Source: Paludibacteraceae bacterium (GTDB lineage: Bacteria; Bacteroidota; Bacteroidia; Bacteroidales; Paludibacteraceae). From it: a stretch of DNA of 64,000 nt. The translations under genes and the position numbers were made by a program. Below are positions 18,171 through 27,008 of the stretch, one piece after another; within the stretch, counting starts at the first letter, position 1; every line of letters begins with the position of its first letter. The notes under the pieces were generated by a model. It was not told the DNA's origin. It made no database searches and was given only the letters and a program-made list of their open reading frames with translations. Location: assembly GCA_017962085.1 (NCBI GenBank), contig JAGCWA010000005.1:1-64000 (forward strand), written 5' to 3'.

Positions 18171-18881
18171 ATGAAGATTGCGTTAATTGGTTACGGGAAG
18201 ATGGGCCATATCATCGAACGTATTGCGAAAGAGAGAGGACATGAGATCGTTTCCACTATAGATATCGATAATTTGCAGGATTTCGAGTCCGCCGCTTTCA
18301 AGAGCGCGGATGTCGCCATAGAGTTCACACGCCCGGAGACGGCTTTGGAGAATGTGCGTAAATGTTTCGCCGCCAATGTGCCGGTGGTTTGTGGTACGAC
18401 GGGATGGAACGCCGCCGCCTTGAAGGATGAGGTGGAGAAGGGCGGGAAAACCCTCTTCTGGTCTTCCAACTACAGCATCGGGGTCTATGTATTCAATGCT
18501 ATCAGTAAAAAACTGGCCCAGATCATGAACCAGTTCCCTAACTACAATGTGGAGATGACGGAGGTTCACCACATCCATAAGTTGGACGCTCCGAGCGGTA
18601 CCGCCATCACTTTGGCGGAGGGCATCCTCGCCAACTTGGACCGCAAGACCGCATGGACCAAGGAGGTGGAGAACAAGCCGATGGACCTTGCCATCAAGTC
18701 CATCCGTGAGGGGGAGGTGCCAGGCATCCACACCATCAGGTATGAATCCGAGGTGGATAGCATCACGATGACGCACGATGCGAAGAGCCGTGAGGGATTC
18801 GCCCTCGGTGCGGTGGTGGCCGCTGAGTTCACGGCAGGCAAGAAGGGTTTCTTCGGGATGTCGGATATGTTTAAGTTTTAA
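18171..18881 (+). CDS. dapB: 4-hydroxy-tetrahydrodipicolinate reductase
   Basis: NAD(P)H-dependent step of the diaminopimelate/lysine pathway, in the cytoplasm. 236 residues: Rossmann start MKIALIGYGKMGHIIE, CGTTGW loop and the catalytic/substrate motif EVHHIHKLDAPSGTA at about 126-140. A TATCTTTG box lies at 18139-18146, 25 bases before the start. lepB follows 18 bases downstream, a pairing common in Bacteroidales. The pathway's asd gene is elsewhere in the window (50676). Confidence 0.96.
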   Translation: MKIALIGYGKMGHIIERIAKERGHEIVSTIDIDNLQDFESAAFKSADVAIEFTRPETALENVRKCFAANVPVVCGTTGWNAAALKDEVEKGGKTLFWSSNYSIGVYVFNAISKKLAQIMNQFPNYNVEMTEVHHIHKLDAPSGTAITLAEGILANLDRKTAWTKEVENKPMDLAIKSIREGEVPGIHTIRYESEVDSITMTHDAKSREGFALGAVVAAEFTAGKKGFFGMSDMFKF

Positions 18882-18899
18882 GAAAAGAAATGATGCTAT

Positions 18900-20321
18900 A
18901 TGGCAAAGGAGAATAAAACGGAGAATAAGACATTTATGGAGCGTGTCCGCTCGGCGAGCGCGAAGCAATGGGTGAAGTTCGCTTTGGTCATGCTGTTGAT
19001 CCTCGGATTCTTAGTGTGGTCGGGCGCATGGTGGTTGTTGCTGTTGATCCCTTTCGCCGTGGATATCTATATCACGAAGTATGTGCCATGGGGCGGGTGG
19101 AAGAAGTCTGAGAACCCGATTCTCAAGTGGCTTGCCGACTGGGTGGACGCGATCGTGTTCGCCCTCGTTGCGGTCTATATCGTTAACCTGTATATCTTCC
19201 AGAACTATAAGATCCCTTCGCCTTCCTTGGAAAAGACATTGAAGGTGGGAGACTTCCTTTTCGTCAGCAAGATGAGCTACGGTCCTCGTTGCCCGATGAC
19301 GCCGCTCTCCTTTCCGCTGGCGCAGCATACGCTCCCTATTTTGAACATCAAGTCATATATTGATAAGCCGCAGTGGGAATACAAGCGTCTGAAGGGTTTC
19401 GGCGACGTACAGCGGGGCGATATCGTGGTCTTCAATTTCCCTGCCGGCGATACGGTGGCGCTGAAGGCGCAGAACTCCGATTATTACACCCTGACTCATG
19501 CCTTCGGAAGGGATGAGGTATGGCGCAATAAGAGGAAATTCGGGGATATCGTTGTGAGACCGGTTGACAGACGTGAGAACTATGTGAAGCGTTGCGTGGG
19601 ATTGCCGGGCGATTCCTTGCAGATCATCGGTGGTGTGGTCTATACGAACGGAAAAGCGGAGGAGGATATTCCTGGATTGCAGGCTAACTACTTGGTCGAG
19701 TCCCAATCCGCCATCTCCCCTAAGACGTTCGAGAAATTAGGGATCCGCAAGGACGATAGGTTCTTGTTGAATGACGTGATGAACGTGAGGGAATATGGTT
19801 ATGGTGACTCTCTTGGCAGAGTGCCTTTCGTTTATAGGTTGCCTCTCACAAAGGATGCATTGGCGGAGATGAAGAAGCTTTCGAGCGTCCTCTCCATTAG
19901 TGACGAGCCGGACATATTCAGTGGAGAGACCTTCCCGCTGAATATGCAAAAGAACTGGACAAGGGATGACTTTGGCCCTATCTACATTCCGAAGAGGGGC
20001 GCCACCGTCAGCTTGGACTTGAACAATTTGCCGTTGTATGAGCAGATCATCCGCAATTACGAGGGCAATGAGCTGAAGGTGGAGAATGGTCAGATCTATA
20101 TCAATGGCGCGGTGGCTAACTCGTACACGTTCAAGATGGATTATTATTGGATGATGGGTGATAACCGACATAACTCGGCGGATTCCCGCTTCTGGGGTTA
20201 CGTGCCTGAGGACCATATCGTCGGGAAGCCGATATTCATTTGGCTCTCTCTTGACGAGGACAAGTCGTTCCCTTCCAATATCAGGTGGAGCAGGATGTTC
20301 ACCAAGGTGCATGCGGATTAA
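18900..20321 (+). CDS. lepB: Signal peptidase I, long Bacteroidetes form
   Basis: Membrane serine protease that removes signal peptides. 473 residues: two N-terminal membrane helices (about 20-50) and another near 80-100, box B IPSPSLEKTL carrying the nucleophile Ser near 105, box D YVKRCVGLPGDS with the general-base Lys near 229, and box E MMGDNRHNSADSRFWG near 419. The stretch of about 170 residues between boxes D and E is much longer than in E. coli and is typical of this phylum. Co-directional with dapB, 18 bases apart. Confidence 0.95.
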   Translation: MAKENKTENKTFMERVRSASAKQWVKFALVMLLILGFLVWSGAWWLLLLIPFAVDIYITKYVPWGGWKKSENPILKWLADWVDAIVFALVAVYIVNLYIFQNYKIPSPSLEKTLKVGDFLFVSKMSYGPRCPMTPLSFPLAQHTLPILNIKSYIDKPQWEYKRLKGFGDVQRGDIVVFNFPAGDTVALKAQNSDYYTLTHAFGRDEVWRNKRKFGDIVVRPVDRRENYVKRCVGLPGDSLQIIGGVVYTNGKAEEDIPGLQANYLVESQSAISPKTFEKLGIRKDDRFLLNDVMNVREYGYGDSLGRVPFVYRLPLTKDALAEMKKLSSVLSISDEPDIFSGETFPLNMQKNWTRDDFGPIYIPKRGATVSLDLNNLPLYEQIIRNYEGNELKVENGQIYINGAVANSYTFKMDYYWMMGDNRHNSADSRFWGYVPEDHIVGKPIFIWLSLDEDKSFPSNIRWSRMFTKVHAD

Positions 20322-20470
20322 CGGTTAGCCGCTTATGACCCCCTGCGGATTGTCGATTGACCTTCCTGCGGGCGGGTTCCTCTTTCTCTGCGACGATGAG
20401 CGCCCGTTGAGGCTTATCGGTTTTTGTAAGTGTTTTTTCTGATTGATTTTCAACGAAATGTTTTAGGATT

Positions 20471-21298
20471 ATGATAAGAAAATTGTTGTTCACCCTATCG
20501 TTGATATTCGTCTTGCCGTCTGTGCTTTGGGCGGACGATTATATGAGCGACGAAATCGCCTTTAAGGGAGGGGAGAAGGCCACTTACTATATCTATTTCA
20601 ATTTGGGCCCTATATGGATCCATGCGGGTAATGTCCATTTCTCCGTGAAGGAACGGACCGTGAAAAACGAGTCTCTTTTCGATCTTCAGCTGGCTGGCTA
20701 TTCGACAAAGTCATTCGACCGCTTCTACTGCATCCGTGACACGTATGCGGTGACGGTGAAGAAGGAGGGCTTGCTCCCTCTCCATTACAGGGAGGTGAAG
20801 CATGAGGATAGCTATTTCAGCGACAACCGTTACAAGTTTGATTGGAAGGAGAACGATAAAGATTCGAAAGTCTATTTCGAATTCAATAAAAGAGGAAGGA
20901 AAACGTACGACACGCTATCCATCCAAAGGGGCGTCTACGATTTGATCACCTCCTGCTACCGTATCCGGAGTGTGGATATGACGAAGGTGAAGAAGGGTCA
21001 GCAGATTCCTTTCCGTTTGGTGTTGGACAAAGAGATATATAACCTTACCGTGAAGTATTGCGGCGAGGAGACGATCAAACTGAAGAACAAGAAAAAATAC
21101 AAGGCGCTTAAGTTCACCCCTAAATTGGTGACGGGGGATATCTTCGAGGATGAGGATGCGATGGCTATATATGTCTCGAACGATGAGAACCACGTGCCGC
21201 TCTATATCGAGGCAAAGATAAAAGTGGGGTATGTGAAGGTGATGCTGAATGATGTGCAGAACACGAAATACCCGATGTCCTCGGTACTTGCTAAGTAA
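20471..21298 (+). CDS. Exported DUF3108 protein
   Basis: 275 residues with a signal peptide (MIRKLLFTLSLIFVLPSVLWA). The mature protein is beta-rich and matches the DUF3108 pattern: F-K-G-G-E-K-A-T-Y-Y-I-Y-F-N-L-G-P near the start, the RGVYDLITSCYRIRSVDM central block and a C-terminal VTGDIFEDEDAM...IYVSNDENHVPLYIEAK segment. The function of the family is not known; it is periplasmic or surface exposed. Only 16 bases separate it from the response regulator downstream, so the two are probably transcribed together. 20322-20470 holds no gene. Confidence 0.85.
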   Translation: MIRKLLFTLSLIFVLPSVLWADDYMSDEIAFKGGEKATYYIYFNLGPIWIHAGNVHFSVKERTVKNESLFDLQLAGYSTKSFDRFYCIRDTYAVTVKKEGLLPLHYREVKHEDSYFSDNRYKFDWKENDKDSKVYFEFNKRGRKTYDTLSIQRGVYDLITSCYRIRSVDMTKVKKGQQIPFRLVLDKEIYNLTVKYCGEETIKLKNKKKYKALKFTPKLVTGDIFEDEDAMAIYVSNDENHVPLYIEAKIKVGYVKVMLNDVQNTKYPMSSVLAK

Positions 21299-21314
21299 TT
21301 AAATTAACGCTATT

Positions 21315-22478
21315 ATGGATATTCTAATCATAGATGATGAGCGCAGCATTCGTAACACATTGAAGGATATCTTGGAGAATGAAGGATATTCGGTCGATGT
21401 GGCGGAAGACGGAATACATGGCCTTGAAAAGTTGAAGGGCGAGAGTTTCGATCTGGTCTTTTGCGATGTCAAGATGCCTAAGATGGATGGTATCGAGGTG
21501 CTCTCTAACATCAAGAAGGAGAACCCTGACCAGACGGTGGTGATGATCTCGGGACATGGTACCATAGACACGGCTGTCGAGTCGCTGAAGATGGGCGCCT
21601 TCGACTTCATCGAGAAACCTTTGGACCTGAACCGATTGCTGGTCTGTGTGCGCAATGGCATGGAGCGGAAGAATCTGGTGCAGGAGACTAAGACCTTGAA
21701 GAAGAAAATATCCAAGGATGTGGTGATGGTCGGCCATTCTCCTGCGATGGAGCATCTCCGCTCGGTCATCGAACGGGTGGCTGCTTCTAACGCGAAGGTG
21801 CTGATCACCGGTGAGAACGGTACGGGTAAGGAGGTGGTGGCTAAGATGCTGTACCGCTCCAGTGCCCGGGCAAACTGTCCTTTCGTGGAGGTCAATTGCG
21901 CCGCTATCCCTTCGGAACTGATTGAGAGTGAGTTGTTCGGACATGAAAAAGGCTCCTTCACCTCTGCCGTGAAGCAGCGGATCGGTAAGTTCGAGCAGGC
22001 CAATGGCGGAACGCTCTTCTTGGACGAGATCGGCGATATGAGCCTCTCCGCCCAAACCAAGGTGCTGCGTGCCTTGCAGGAGAACGAGATCACGCGTGTG
22101 GGAAGTGATAAGAGCTTGAAGGTGGATGTGCGTGTCTTCGCTGCGACGAATAAGAACCTGATGGAGGAGATTCAGAAGGGCAATTTCAGGGAGGATTTGT
22201 ACCATCGCCTGGGTGTCATCCTCATCCATGTGCCGCCTCTGCGCGAGCGCTTGGAGGATATCCCTGAACTGATTGATTATTTCTTGGGAATCATTTGCGA
22301 CGAGCAGGGTATCCCGACGAAGACCTTCTCGAACGAGGCGAAGGAGGAGATGAAGAAGTTCCGCTGGGGTGGTAACATCCGTGAGCTGAGGAATGCGGTG
22401 GAACGTATGGTTATTTTGTGTGGAAATGAAATTACGGCGGACGATGTGAAGCAGTACGCTTCCCCGTCTTACCTTTGA
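21315..22478 (+). CDS. Sigma-54-type response regulator without DNA-binding domain
   Basis: 387 residues. The N-terminal receiver domain has the phosphoacceptor Asp in LVFCDVKMPKMDG (about residue 52) and Lys in FIEKPLDLNR. An AAA+ domain runs from about 137, with Walker A GENGTGKE (about 165), the sigma-54 contact loop as GSFTSA (consensus GAFTGA) and Walker B GTLFLDEIGD (about 235). It ends at NIRELRNAVERMVIL...YASPSYL, at the close of the AAA+ lid. The Fis-type helix-turn-helix expected after this point is missing, and the next gene starts 20 bases on. It should activate sigma-54 polymerase from solution or through protein contacts. No histidine kinase gene is adjacent. Confidence 0.9.
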   Translation: MDILIIDDERSIRNTLKDILENEGYSVDVAEDGIHGLEKLKGESFDLVFCDVKMPKMDGIEVLSNIKKENPDQTVVMISGHGTIDTAVESLKMGAFDFIEKPLDLNRLLVCVRNGMERKNLVQETKTLKKKISKDVVMVGHSPAMEHLRSVIERVAASNAKVLITGENGTGKEVVAKMLYRSSARANCPFVEVNCAAIPSELIESELFGHEKGSFTSAVKQRIGKFEQANGGTLFLDEIGDMSLSAQTKVLRALQENEITRVGSDKSLKVDVRVFAATNKNLMEEIQKGNFREDLYHRLGVILIHVPPLRERLEDIPELIDYFLGIICDEQGIPTKTFSNEAKEEMKKFRWGGNIRELRNAVERMVILCGNEITADDVKQYASPSYL

Positions 22479-22498
22479 TTCGATAAATTGTTAGTGAC

Positions 22499-25108
22499 AT
22501 GGCAAATGTAGTGGAAACGCCTTTGATGAAGCAGTACCTGGAATTCAAGGCGATGCATCCTGATGCGATCTTGCTGTTCCGTGTGGGCGATTTTTATGAG
22601 ACGTTTTTGCAGGATGCGGTGATGGCTTCCGAAATATTGGGAATCACGCTGACCAAGCGTGCGAACGGTGCGGCCCAGTCGGTCGAACTGGCTGGTTTCC
22701 CTCATCATGCGTTGGATACTTATTTGCCGAAATTGGTGCGCGCGGGTAAGCGTGTGGCCATCTGCGACCAGCTGGAGGACCCTAAGCTGACTAAGAAGCT
22801 GGTGAAGCGTGGTATCACGGAGCTGGTGACGCCGGGTGTCGCTGTCAATGATAATATACTGGACCACAAGGAGAATAACTTCCTTGCGGCGGTCCATTTC
22901 GAGAAGAAAATGGCGGGTGTCGCCTTCCTGGATATCTCCACGGGCGAGTTCCTGACGGCTCAGGGCACCTGCGAATATGTGGATAAACTGCTGAATGGCA
23001 TCATGCCGAAGGAGGTCCTCTTCGAGCGCACCAAAAGGGCGGAGTTCGAGGAGAATTTCGGCTCCCGGTTCTTTACCTATGAACTGGAGGACTGGATCTT
23101 CACCTCCGAGGCTGCCCATGATAGACTCCTGAAACATTTTGAGACGAAGAACCTGAAGGGCTTCGGTGTGGAGAACCTGAAGCTGGGTATCGTGGCTTCC
23201 GGAGCCATCCTCCACTATTTGGACATGACCCAGCATACGCAGATCAGCCACATTACCCATTTGTCCCGTATCGAGGAGGATAAGTACGTGTGGTTGGACC
23301 AGTTTACGATCCGCAACCTTGAGCTCTATGGCACGATGCATGAGGGCGGCAAGACGCTCGTCAACATCATTGACCGCACTATCACCCCGATGGGTGCTCG
23401 TCTGCTGAAGCGTTGGGTGGCCTTCCCGTTGAAGGATGTGAAGCCGATTGAGGAGCGCCTCAATATCGTGGACGAGTTTTTCCGTAGTCCGGATTTGAAG
23501 GAGACGCTCGATGTGAACATGTCGGTCATCGGCGACTTGGAGCGTGTGATCTCCAAGGTGGCGGTGGGCCGCGTCACCCCTCGTGAGGTGGTGCAGCTGA
23601 AGGTGGCCTTGGGTGCCATCCTGCCGATTAAGGAGGCTTGCTTGGCGAGCGATAACGATGGTTTGCGGCGCATAGGCGAGCAGTTGAACCCATGCCCGAA
23701 CATCCGTGAGAAGATAGAACGTACCATCACGATGGATCCGCCGAACATGCTGAACCGTGGCGGGGTGATTGCGAGTGGTGTGTCCGCTGAATTGGATGAT
23801 TTGCGCAATATCTCCCACTCGGGAAAGGATTACCTGTTGCAACTGCAACAGCGTGAGTCCGAACGTACAGGCATCCCAAGCTTGAAGGTGAGCTACAATA
23901 ATGTCTTTGGCTACTATATCGAGGTGCGCAACACGCACAAGGACAAGGTGCCGGAGGATTGGATCCGCAAGCAGACCTTGACGGCGGCGGAGCGTTACAT
24001 CACGCAGGAGCTGAAGGAGTACGAGGAGAAGATTTTAGGTGCCGAGGAGAAGATATTGACCCTGGAGACGCAGATCTTCAACGAGCTGGTGCTTGAGCTG
24101 ACGGAGTATATTCCGGCCATTCAGGTCAATTCGAACCTTGTGGCTAAGTTGGATGTGCTGATGTCCTTCGCAAAGACGTCGGAGGAGAACCATTATGTGC
24201 GTCCGGCGGTTAACGATAGCGATGTGATCGATATCAAGCAGGGGCGTCACCCTGTCATTGAGCGACAGCTTCCGATTGGGGAGAAATATGTGGCGAACGA
24301 TTTGACGCTCGATTCGCAGTCCCAGCAGATCATCATGATCACAGGACCGAACATGGCGGGTAAGTCCGCATTGTTGAGGCAGACCGCCTTGATTGTGCTG
24401 ATGGCGCAGATAGGCTGTTTCGTGCCAGCGGACGCTGCGTCGATTGGTGTGGTGGACAAGATCTTCACGAGGGTGGGGGCGTCCGATAATATCTCCATGG
24501 GTGAGTCTACCTTCATGGTTGAGATGAACGAGGCGGCGAGCATCATCAACAACCTTTCGCAGAAGAGTTTGGTGCTCTTCGACGAGTTGGGTAGGGGAAC
24601 CAGCACGTACGACGGTATCTCCATCGCTTGGTCCATCGTGGAGTATATCCATGAGCATCCGAAGGCGAAGGCGAAGACGTTGTTCGCCACGCACTACCAT
24701 GAGTTGAACGAGATGGAGAAGCTCTTCCCTAGGATTAAGAATTATAACGTCTCCGTGAAGGAGGTGGACGGTAAAGTGATCTTCCTGCGCAAGCTGGTGA
24801 GGGGTAGTAGTGAGCATAGTTTTGGTATTCATGTGGCAAAATTGGCCGGTTTGCCGAATAAAGTGGTTAATCGCGCCAATGAAATTTTGGAGCAGTTGGA
24901 AGTGGGCAATTCCAAGAGCCCCATCTCGGATGGTTCCAAGCCGGCGAAGAAAAAGCCTGAGGCAGTGCAACTTAGCTTATTCCAATTGGACGATCCAATC
25001 CTGGAGGCGGTCCGTGACGAGATCAATCATTTGGACATAAATAACCTCACGCCGATAGAAGCATTAAATAAATTGAACGAAATTAAAAAAATTGTTGGAG
25101 GGAAATAA
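22499..25108 (+). CDS. mutS: DNA mismatch repair protein MutS
   Basis: 869 residues, normal MutS length. The mismatch-reading F-x-E lies in VGDFYETF (about 30-37), clamp and lever regions follow, then the ATPase: Walker [14 protein letters not shown] (about 615), the signature region [13 protein letters not shown] and Walker [17 protein letters not shown] (about 690). QLSLFQLDD near 823 fits a beta-clamp binding site. The C-terminal [18 protein letters not shown] is the usual MutS end. It lies 20 bases after the response regulator, and the promoter of the tRNA cluster overlaps its last codons. Confidence 0.97.
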   Translation: MANVVETPLMKQYLEFKAMHPDAILLFRVGDFYETFLQDAVMASEILGITLTKRANGAAQSVELAGFPHHALDTYLPKLVRAGKRVAICDQLEDPKLTKKLVKRGITELVTPGVAVNDNILDHKENNFLAAVHFEKKMAGVAFLDISTGEFLTAQGTCEYVDKLLNGIMPKEVLFERTKRAEFEENFGSRFFTYELEDWIFTSEAAHDRLLKHFETKNLKGFGVENLKLGIVASGAILHYLDMTQHTQISHITHLSRIEEDKYVWLDQFTIRNLELYGTMHEGGKTLVNIIDRTITPMGARLLKRWVAFPLKDVKPIEERLNIVDEFFRSPDLKETLDVNMSVIGDLERVISKVAVGRVTPREVVQLKVALGAILPIKEACLASDNDGLRRIGEQLNPCPNIREKIERTITMDPPNMLNRGGVIASGVSAELDDLRNISHSGKDYLLQLQQRESERTGIPSLKVSYNNVFGYYIEVRNTHKDKVPEDWIRKQTLTAAERYITQELKEYEEKILGAEEKILTLETQIFNELVLELTEYIPAIQVNSNLVAKLDVLMSFAKTSEENHYVRPAVNDSDVIDIKQGRHPVIERQLPIGEKYVANDLTLDSQSQQIIMITGPNMAGKSALLRQTALIVLMAQIGCFVPADAASIGVVDKIFTRVGASDNISMGESTFMVEMNEAASIINNLSQKSLVLFDELGRGTSTYDGISIAWSIVEYIHEHPKAKAKTLFATHYHELNEMEKLFPRIKNYNVSVKEVDGKVIFLRKLVRGSSEHSFGIHVAKLAGLPNKVVNRANEILEQLEVGNSKSPISDGSKPAKKKPEAVQLSLFQLDDPILEAVRDEINHLDINNLTPIEALNKLNEIKKIVGGK

Positions 25109-25125
25109 AATTATTATTATCTTTG
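25095..25125 (+). promoter_or_regulatory. Promoter of the tRNA cluster
   Basis: TTG at 25095-25097 and TATCTTTG at 25118-25125, spacer 20. The -33 part lies in the end of mutS. Confidence 0.7.
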
Positions 25126-25181
25126 CAACGCAAAAAAGGAAAGGGAGAGACCTTCCGGAAGTGTTGAGTTGAAATAGAAAT

Positions 25182-25254
<73 letters not shown>

Positions 25255-25262
25255 CTAAGGAT

Positions 25263-25347
25263 GCCGCAGTGGTGGAATGGTAGACACGAAGGACTTAAAA
25301 TCCTTTGAACAGAAATGTTCGTGCGGGTTCAAGTCCCGCCTGCGGTA
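25263..25347 (+). tRNA. tRNA-Leu (TAA), copy 1
   Basis: Class II tRNA with acceptor GCCGCAG/CTGCGGT (first pair G-T), anticodon loop ctTAAaa and the long variable arm gaacagaaatgttc. CCA is not encoded. Confidence 0.95.
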
Positions 25348-25376
25348 CTTTTCCGTAGGGAGGACAAAAGATTAGG

Positions 25377-25402
25377 AAGGACGCTGGAAGGCGTCCTTTT
25401 TT
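25377..25402 (+). terminator. Terminator after tRNA-Leu copy 1
   Basis: Stem aaggacgc/gcgtcctt with loop tggaag, followed by a T-run. Confidence 0.85.
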
Positions 25403-25460
25403 TGTTTGTGGTGGTAGGGTGTAAATCGTTTATTTTGTGTTTCAAGGCCGTGGGGTATTT

Positions 25461-25501
25461 TTGCCAAGGTCGTGGTCGCGGGTTCGAGTCCCGGGCGTTC
25501 C
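25461..25501 (+). pseudogene. tRNA-Gly 3' fragment
   Basis: 25461-25493 repeats 25213-25245 of the tRNA-Gly gene (anticodon loop to T arm) with a single change, but no 5' half or matching acceptor strand precedes it. It is a remnant of a duplicated tRNA. Confidence 0.75.
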
Positions 25502-25525
25502 TATTTTTTTAGGCGCTCTAAGGAT

Positions 25526-25610
25526 GCCGCAGTGGTGGAATGGTAGACACGAAGGACTTAAAATCCTTTGAACAGAAATGTTCGTGCGGGTTCAAGTCCC
25601 GCCTGCGGTA
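25526..25610 (+). tRNA. tRNA-Leu (TAA), copy 2
   Basis: Base-for-base the same as the copy 263 bp upstream, including the downstream terminator. It appears functional, although no own promoter was seen. Confidence 0.95.
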
Positions 25611-25640
25611 CTTTCCCGTAGGGAGGACAAAAGATTAAGG

Positions 25641-25668
25641 AAGGACGCTGGAAGGCGTCCTTTTTTTG
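25641..25668 (+). terminator. Terminator after tRNA-Leu copy 2
   Basis: Duplicate of the hairpin at 25377, with a T-run. Confidence 0.85.
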
Positions 25669-25708
25669 TTTGTGGTGGTGTGTAATCAACTCAATCCGTG
25701 TTCCTTTT

Positions 25709-25957
25709 GCCCTTACAGGGCGTATGTGGACATCCACCCGTTTTCCCCAGGGCGATGCCCTGGGCTAGGTAAAGGAATGCCCTTGCAGGGCGGACGGGTG
25801 GATTGCATGTGGACGTTCTTCGCACCCGTGACGATGGATGTAATGCCTTGCGTAGCGTGGTAATATACATTGAACGCACATCACACGCACAATAACGTGA
25901 TGGTTTTGCCCCGTAGGGGCAGCCCTTTGTATAGCCCAGGGTAACACCCTGGGGTGA
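25709..25957. repeat. REP-like palindromic repeat cluster 1
   Basis: Holds the modules seen in full near 56-58 kb: gcccttacagggc, ccccagggcgatgccctggg, tgcccttgcagggc, gccccgtaggggc and tagcccagggtaacaccctggg. Each module is a short hairpin. It fills the gap between the tRNA cluster and the lipoprotein gene; no real gene is seen in it. Confidence 0.8.
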
Positions 25958-26041
25958 ATGTGGTATGTATGCTCAAAAAACAATGGCGTGCCGTTCCGTA
26001 CGACACGCCATCTTTTTATGATTGACAACGTAAATGTGCGA

Positions 26042-26758
26042 TTATTTTGCTCCGTTCTCCTGCGCTGGTTTGATTGTGACTGCACGGATCGTCATGCCTT
26101 GTTTCCTTTGTCCGTTGTTCATGTTCTGGTTATGGGTCAACATTCTGACGAAGTAGGCGTCCAACCCGTTGTCCGTCTTTTGCGTGGCGGTCCAAAAGGC
26201 GTTGGAATTGTTGAAGAATGTGGTGCCGTTGTAGTACCCGGAGAAAGGGAAGAGGATGGTGTTTCCGTTGGTCTTGGAGGTACCCTTTTTCATGTCGAGC
26301 CCTTTGCCTTTGTAGTTCTTCACCCATTCCCAGTCACATCCGTTTATCAGTTCCTCCCACTCTTCCTTGGTTGGGGTTCTCCATGTGCCGTTCCAGAGGG
26401 TGGTGGCGGCGTCGTCGGCTGATTCGAGCAACTGTTTGTTGTCAATTTCGCCTTTCCTTTCGTGGGAGCAGTACTTTGTCATCTTGATCTTCGACTCGGC
26501 CTCGCCGTTGCCCCATTTATAGTTGTTCCATTCGAATTCGGTCTTCGGGGCGGTCTCTCCCCATGCGAAATAGTTACCGTTCTCTTCTGGAATATTGGCG
26601 CCCAGATTACACGTCGCCCACATGGTGCCGCTTGGCAATCCGAGATCCACGTAATTATGTCCTTCCACTTGACCACTAACACTTTCTGAGGATTGTGAAC
26701 ATCCTGTTCCTAATAATGCTATTGCGGATATTGCCGTCGCAAAAAATAATTTTCTCAT
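26042..26758 (-). CDS. FISUMP-domain lipoprotein
   Basis: 238 residues with a lipoprotein signal ending LLGTGC. The mature part has the 'Fibrobacter succinogenes major paralogous' pattern: YVDLGLPSGTMWATCNLGA near the start, WGETAPK, WRTPTKEEWEEL and FPFSGYYNGTTF, ending MTIRAVTIK. This fold is related to formylglycine-generating-enzyme/C-type-lectin-like domains and is common in exported Bacteroidales proteins; substrate or partner unknown. It has a strong promoter of its own and stands between a REP-like cluster and the DUF285 protein. Confidence 0.85.
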   Translation of the reverse strand: MRKLFFATAISAIALLGTGCSQSSESVSGQVEGHNYVDLGLPSGTMWATCNLGANIPEENGNYFAWGETAPKTEFEWNNYKWGNGEAESKIKMTKYCSHERKGEIDNKQLLESADDAATTLWNGTWRTPTKEEWEELINGCDWEWVKNYKGKGLDMKKGTSKTNGNTILFPFSGYYNGTTFFNNSNAFWTATQKTDNGLDAYFVRMLTHNQNMNNGQRKQGMTIRAVTIKPAQENGAK

Positions 26759-26782
26759 ATTGTCTTTTTTCTATATTGTAAA

Positions 26783-26814
26783 CAAATATACGCAAAATAA
26801 TATCCATTTGCAAA
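26783..26814 (-). promoter_or_regulatory. Promoter of the FISUMP lipoprotein
   Basis: On the minus strand, TTTG (26811-26814) and TATATTTG (26783-26790) with a 20-base spacer. Confidence 0.8.
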
Positions 26815-26846
26815 TTTGTGTACTTATTTCTAAAATGTGATGGACA

Positions 26847-26902
26847 GGTCCCGCTTTATCTGATGAGACCCCGTTTCTTCACGAACTTCTCCGTGCGGGA
26901 CC
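26847..26902. repeat. Inverted repeat in the gap before the DUF285 gene
   Basis: GGTCCCGC (26847-26854) and GCGGGACC (26895-26902) could close a 40-base loop. No gene is visible in 26821-27008; a second hairpin lies at 26949. Confidence 0.5.
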
Positions 26903-26948
26903 CCCAAAGGGTGACATCGATGCTGCGTGTTCCGCCCTGAAAGAAAGA

Positions 26949-26980
26949 GCGCGACGACACCAGTTTGTGTGCCGTCGCAC
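26949..26980 (-). terminator. Likely terminator of the DUF285 gene
   Basis: On the minus strand, gcgacggcaca and tgtcgtcgc form a stem followed by a moderately T-rich stretch (gctctttcttt), just past the stop codon at 27009. Confidence 0.55.
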
Positions 26981-27008
26981 TCATTATCAGAGGTTGTCAA
27001 ATAGAGTT

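Noticed and set aside
25315-25512. Plus-strand 65-codon frame over the tRNA cluster
   Set aside because: It runs through a tRNA gene and its terminator and has no protein-like features.
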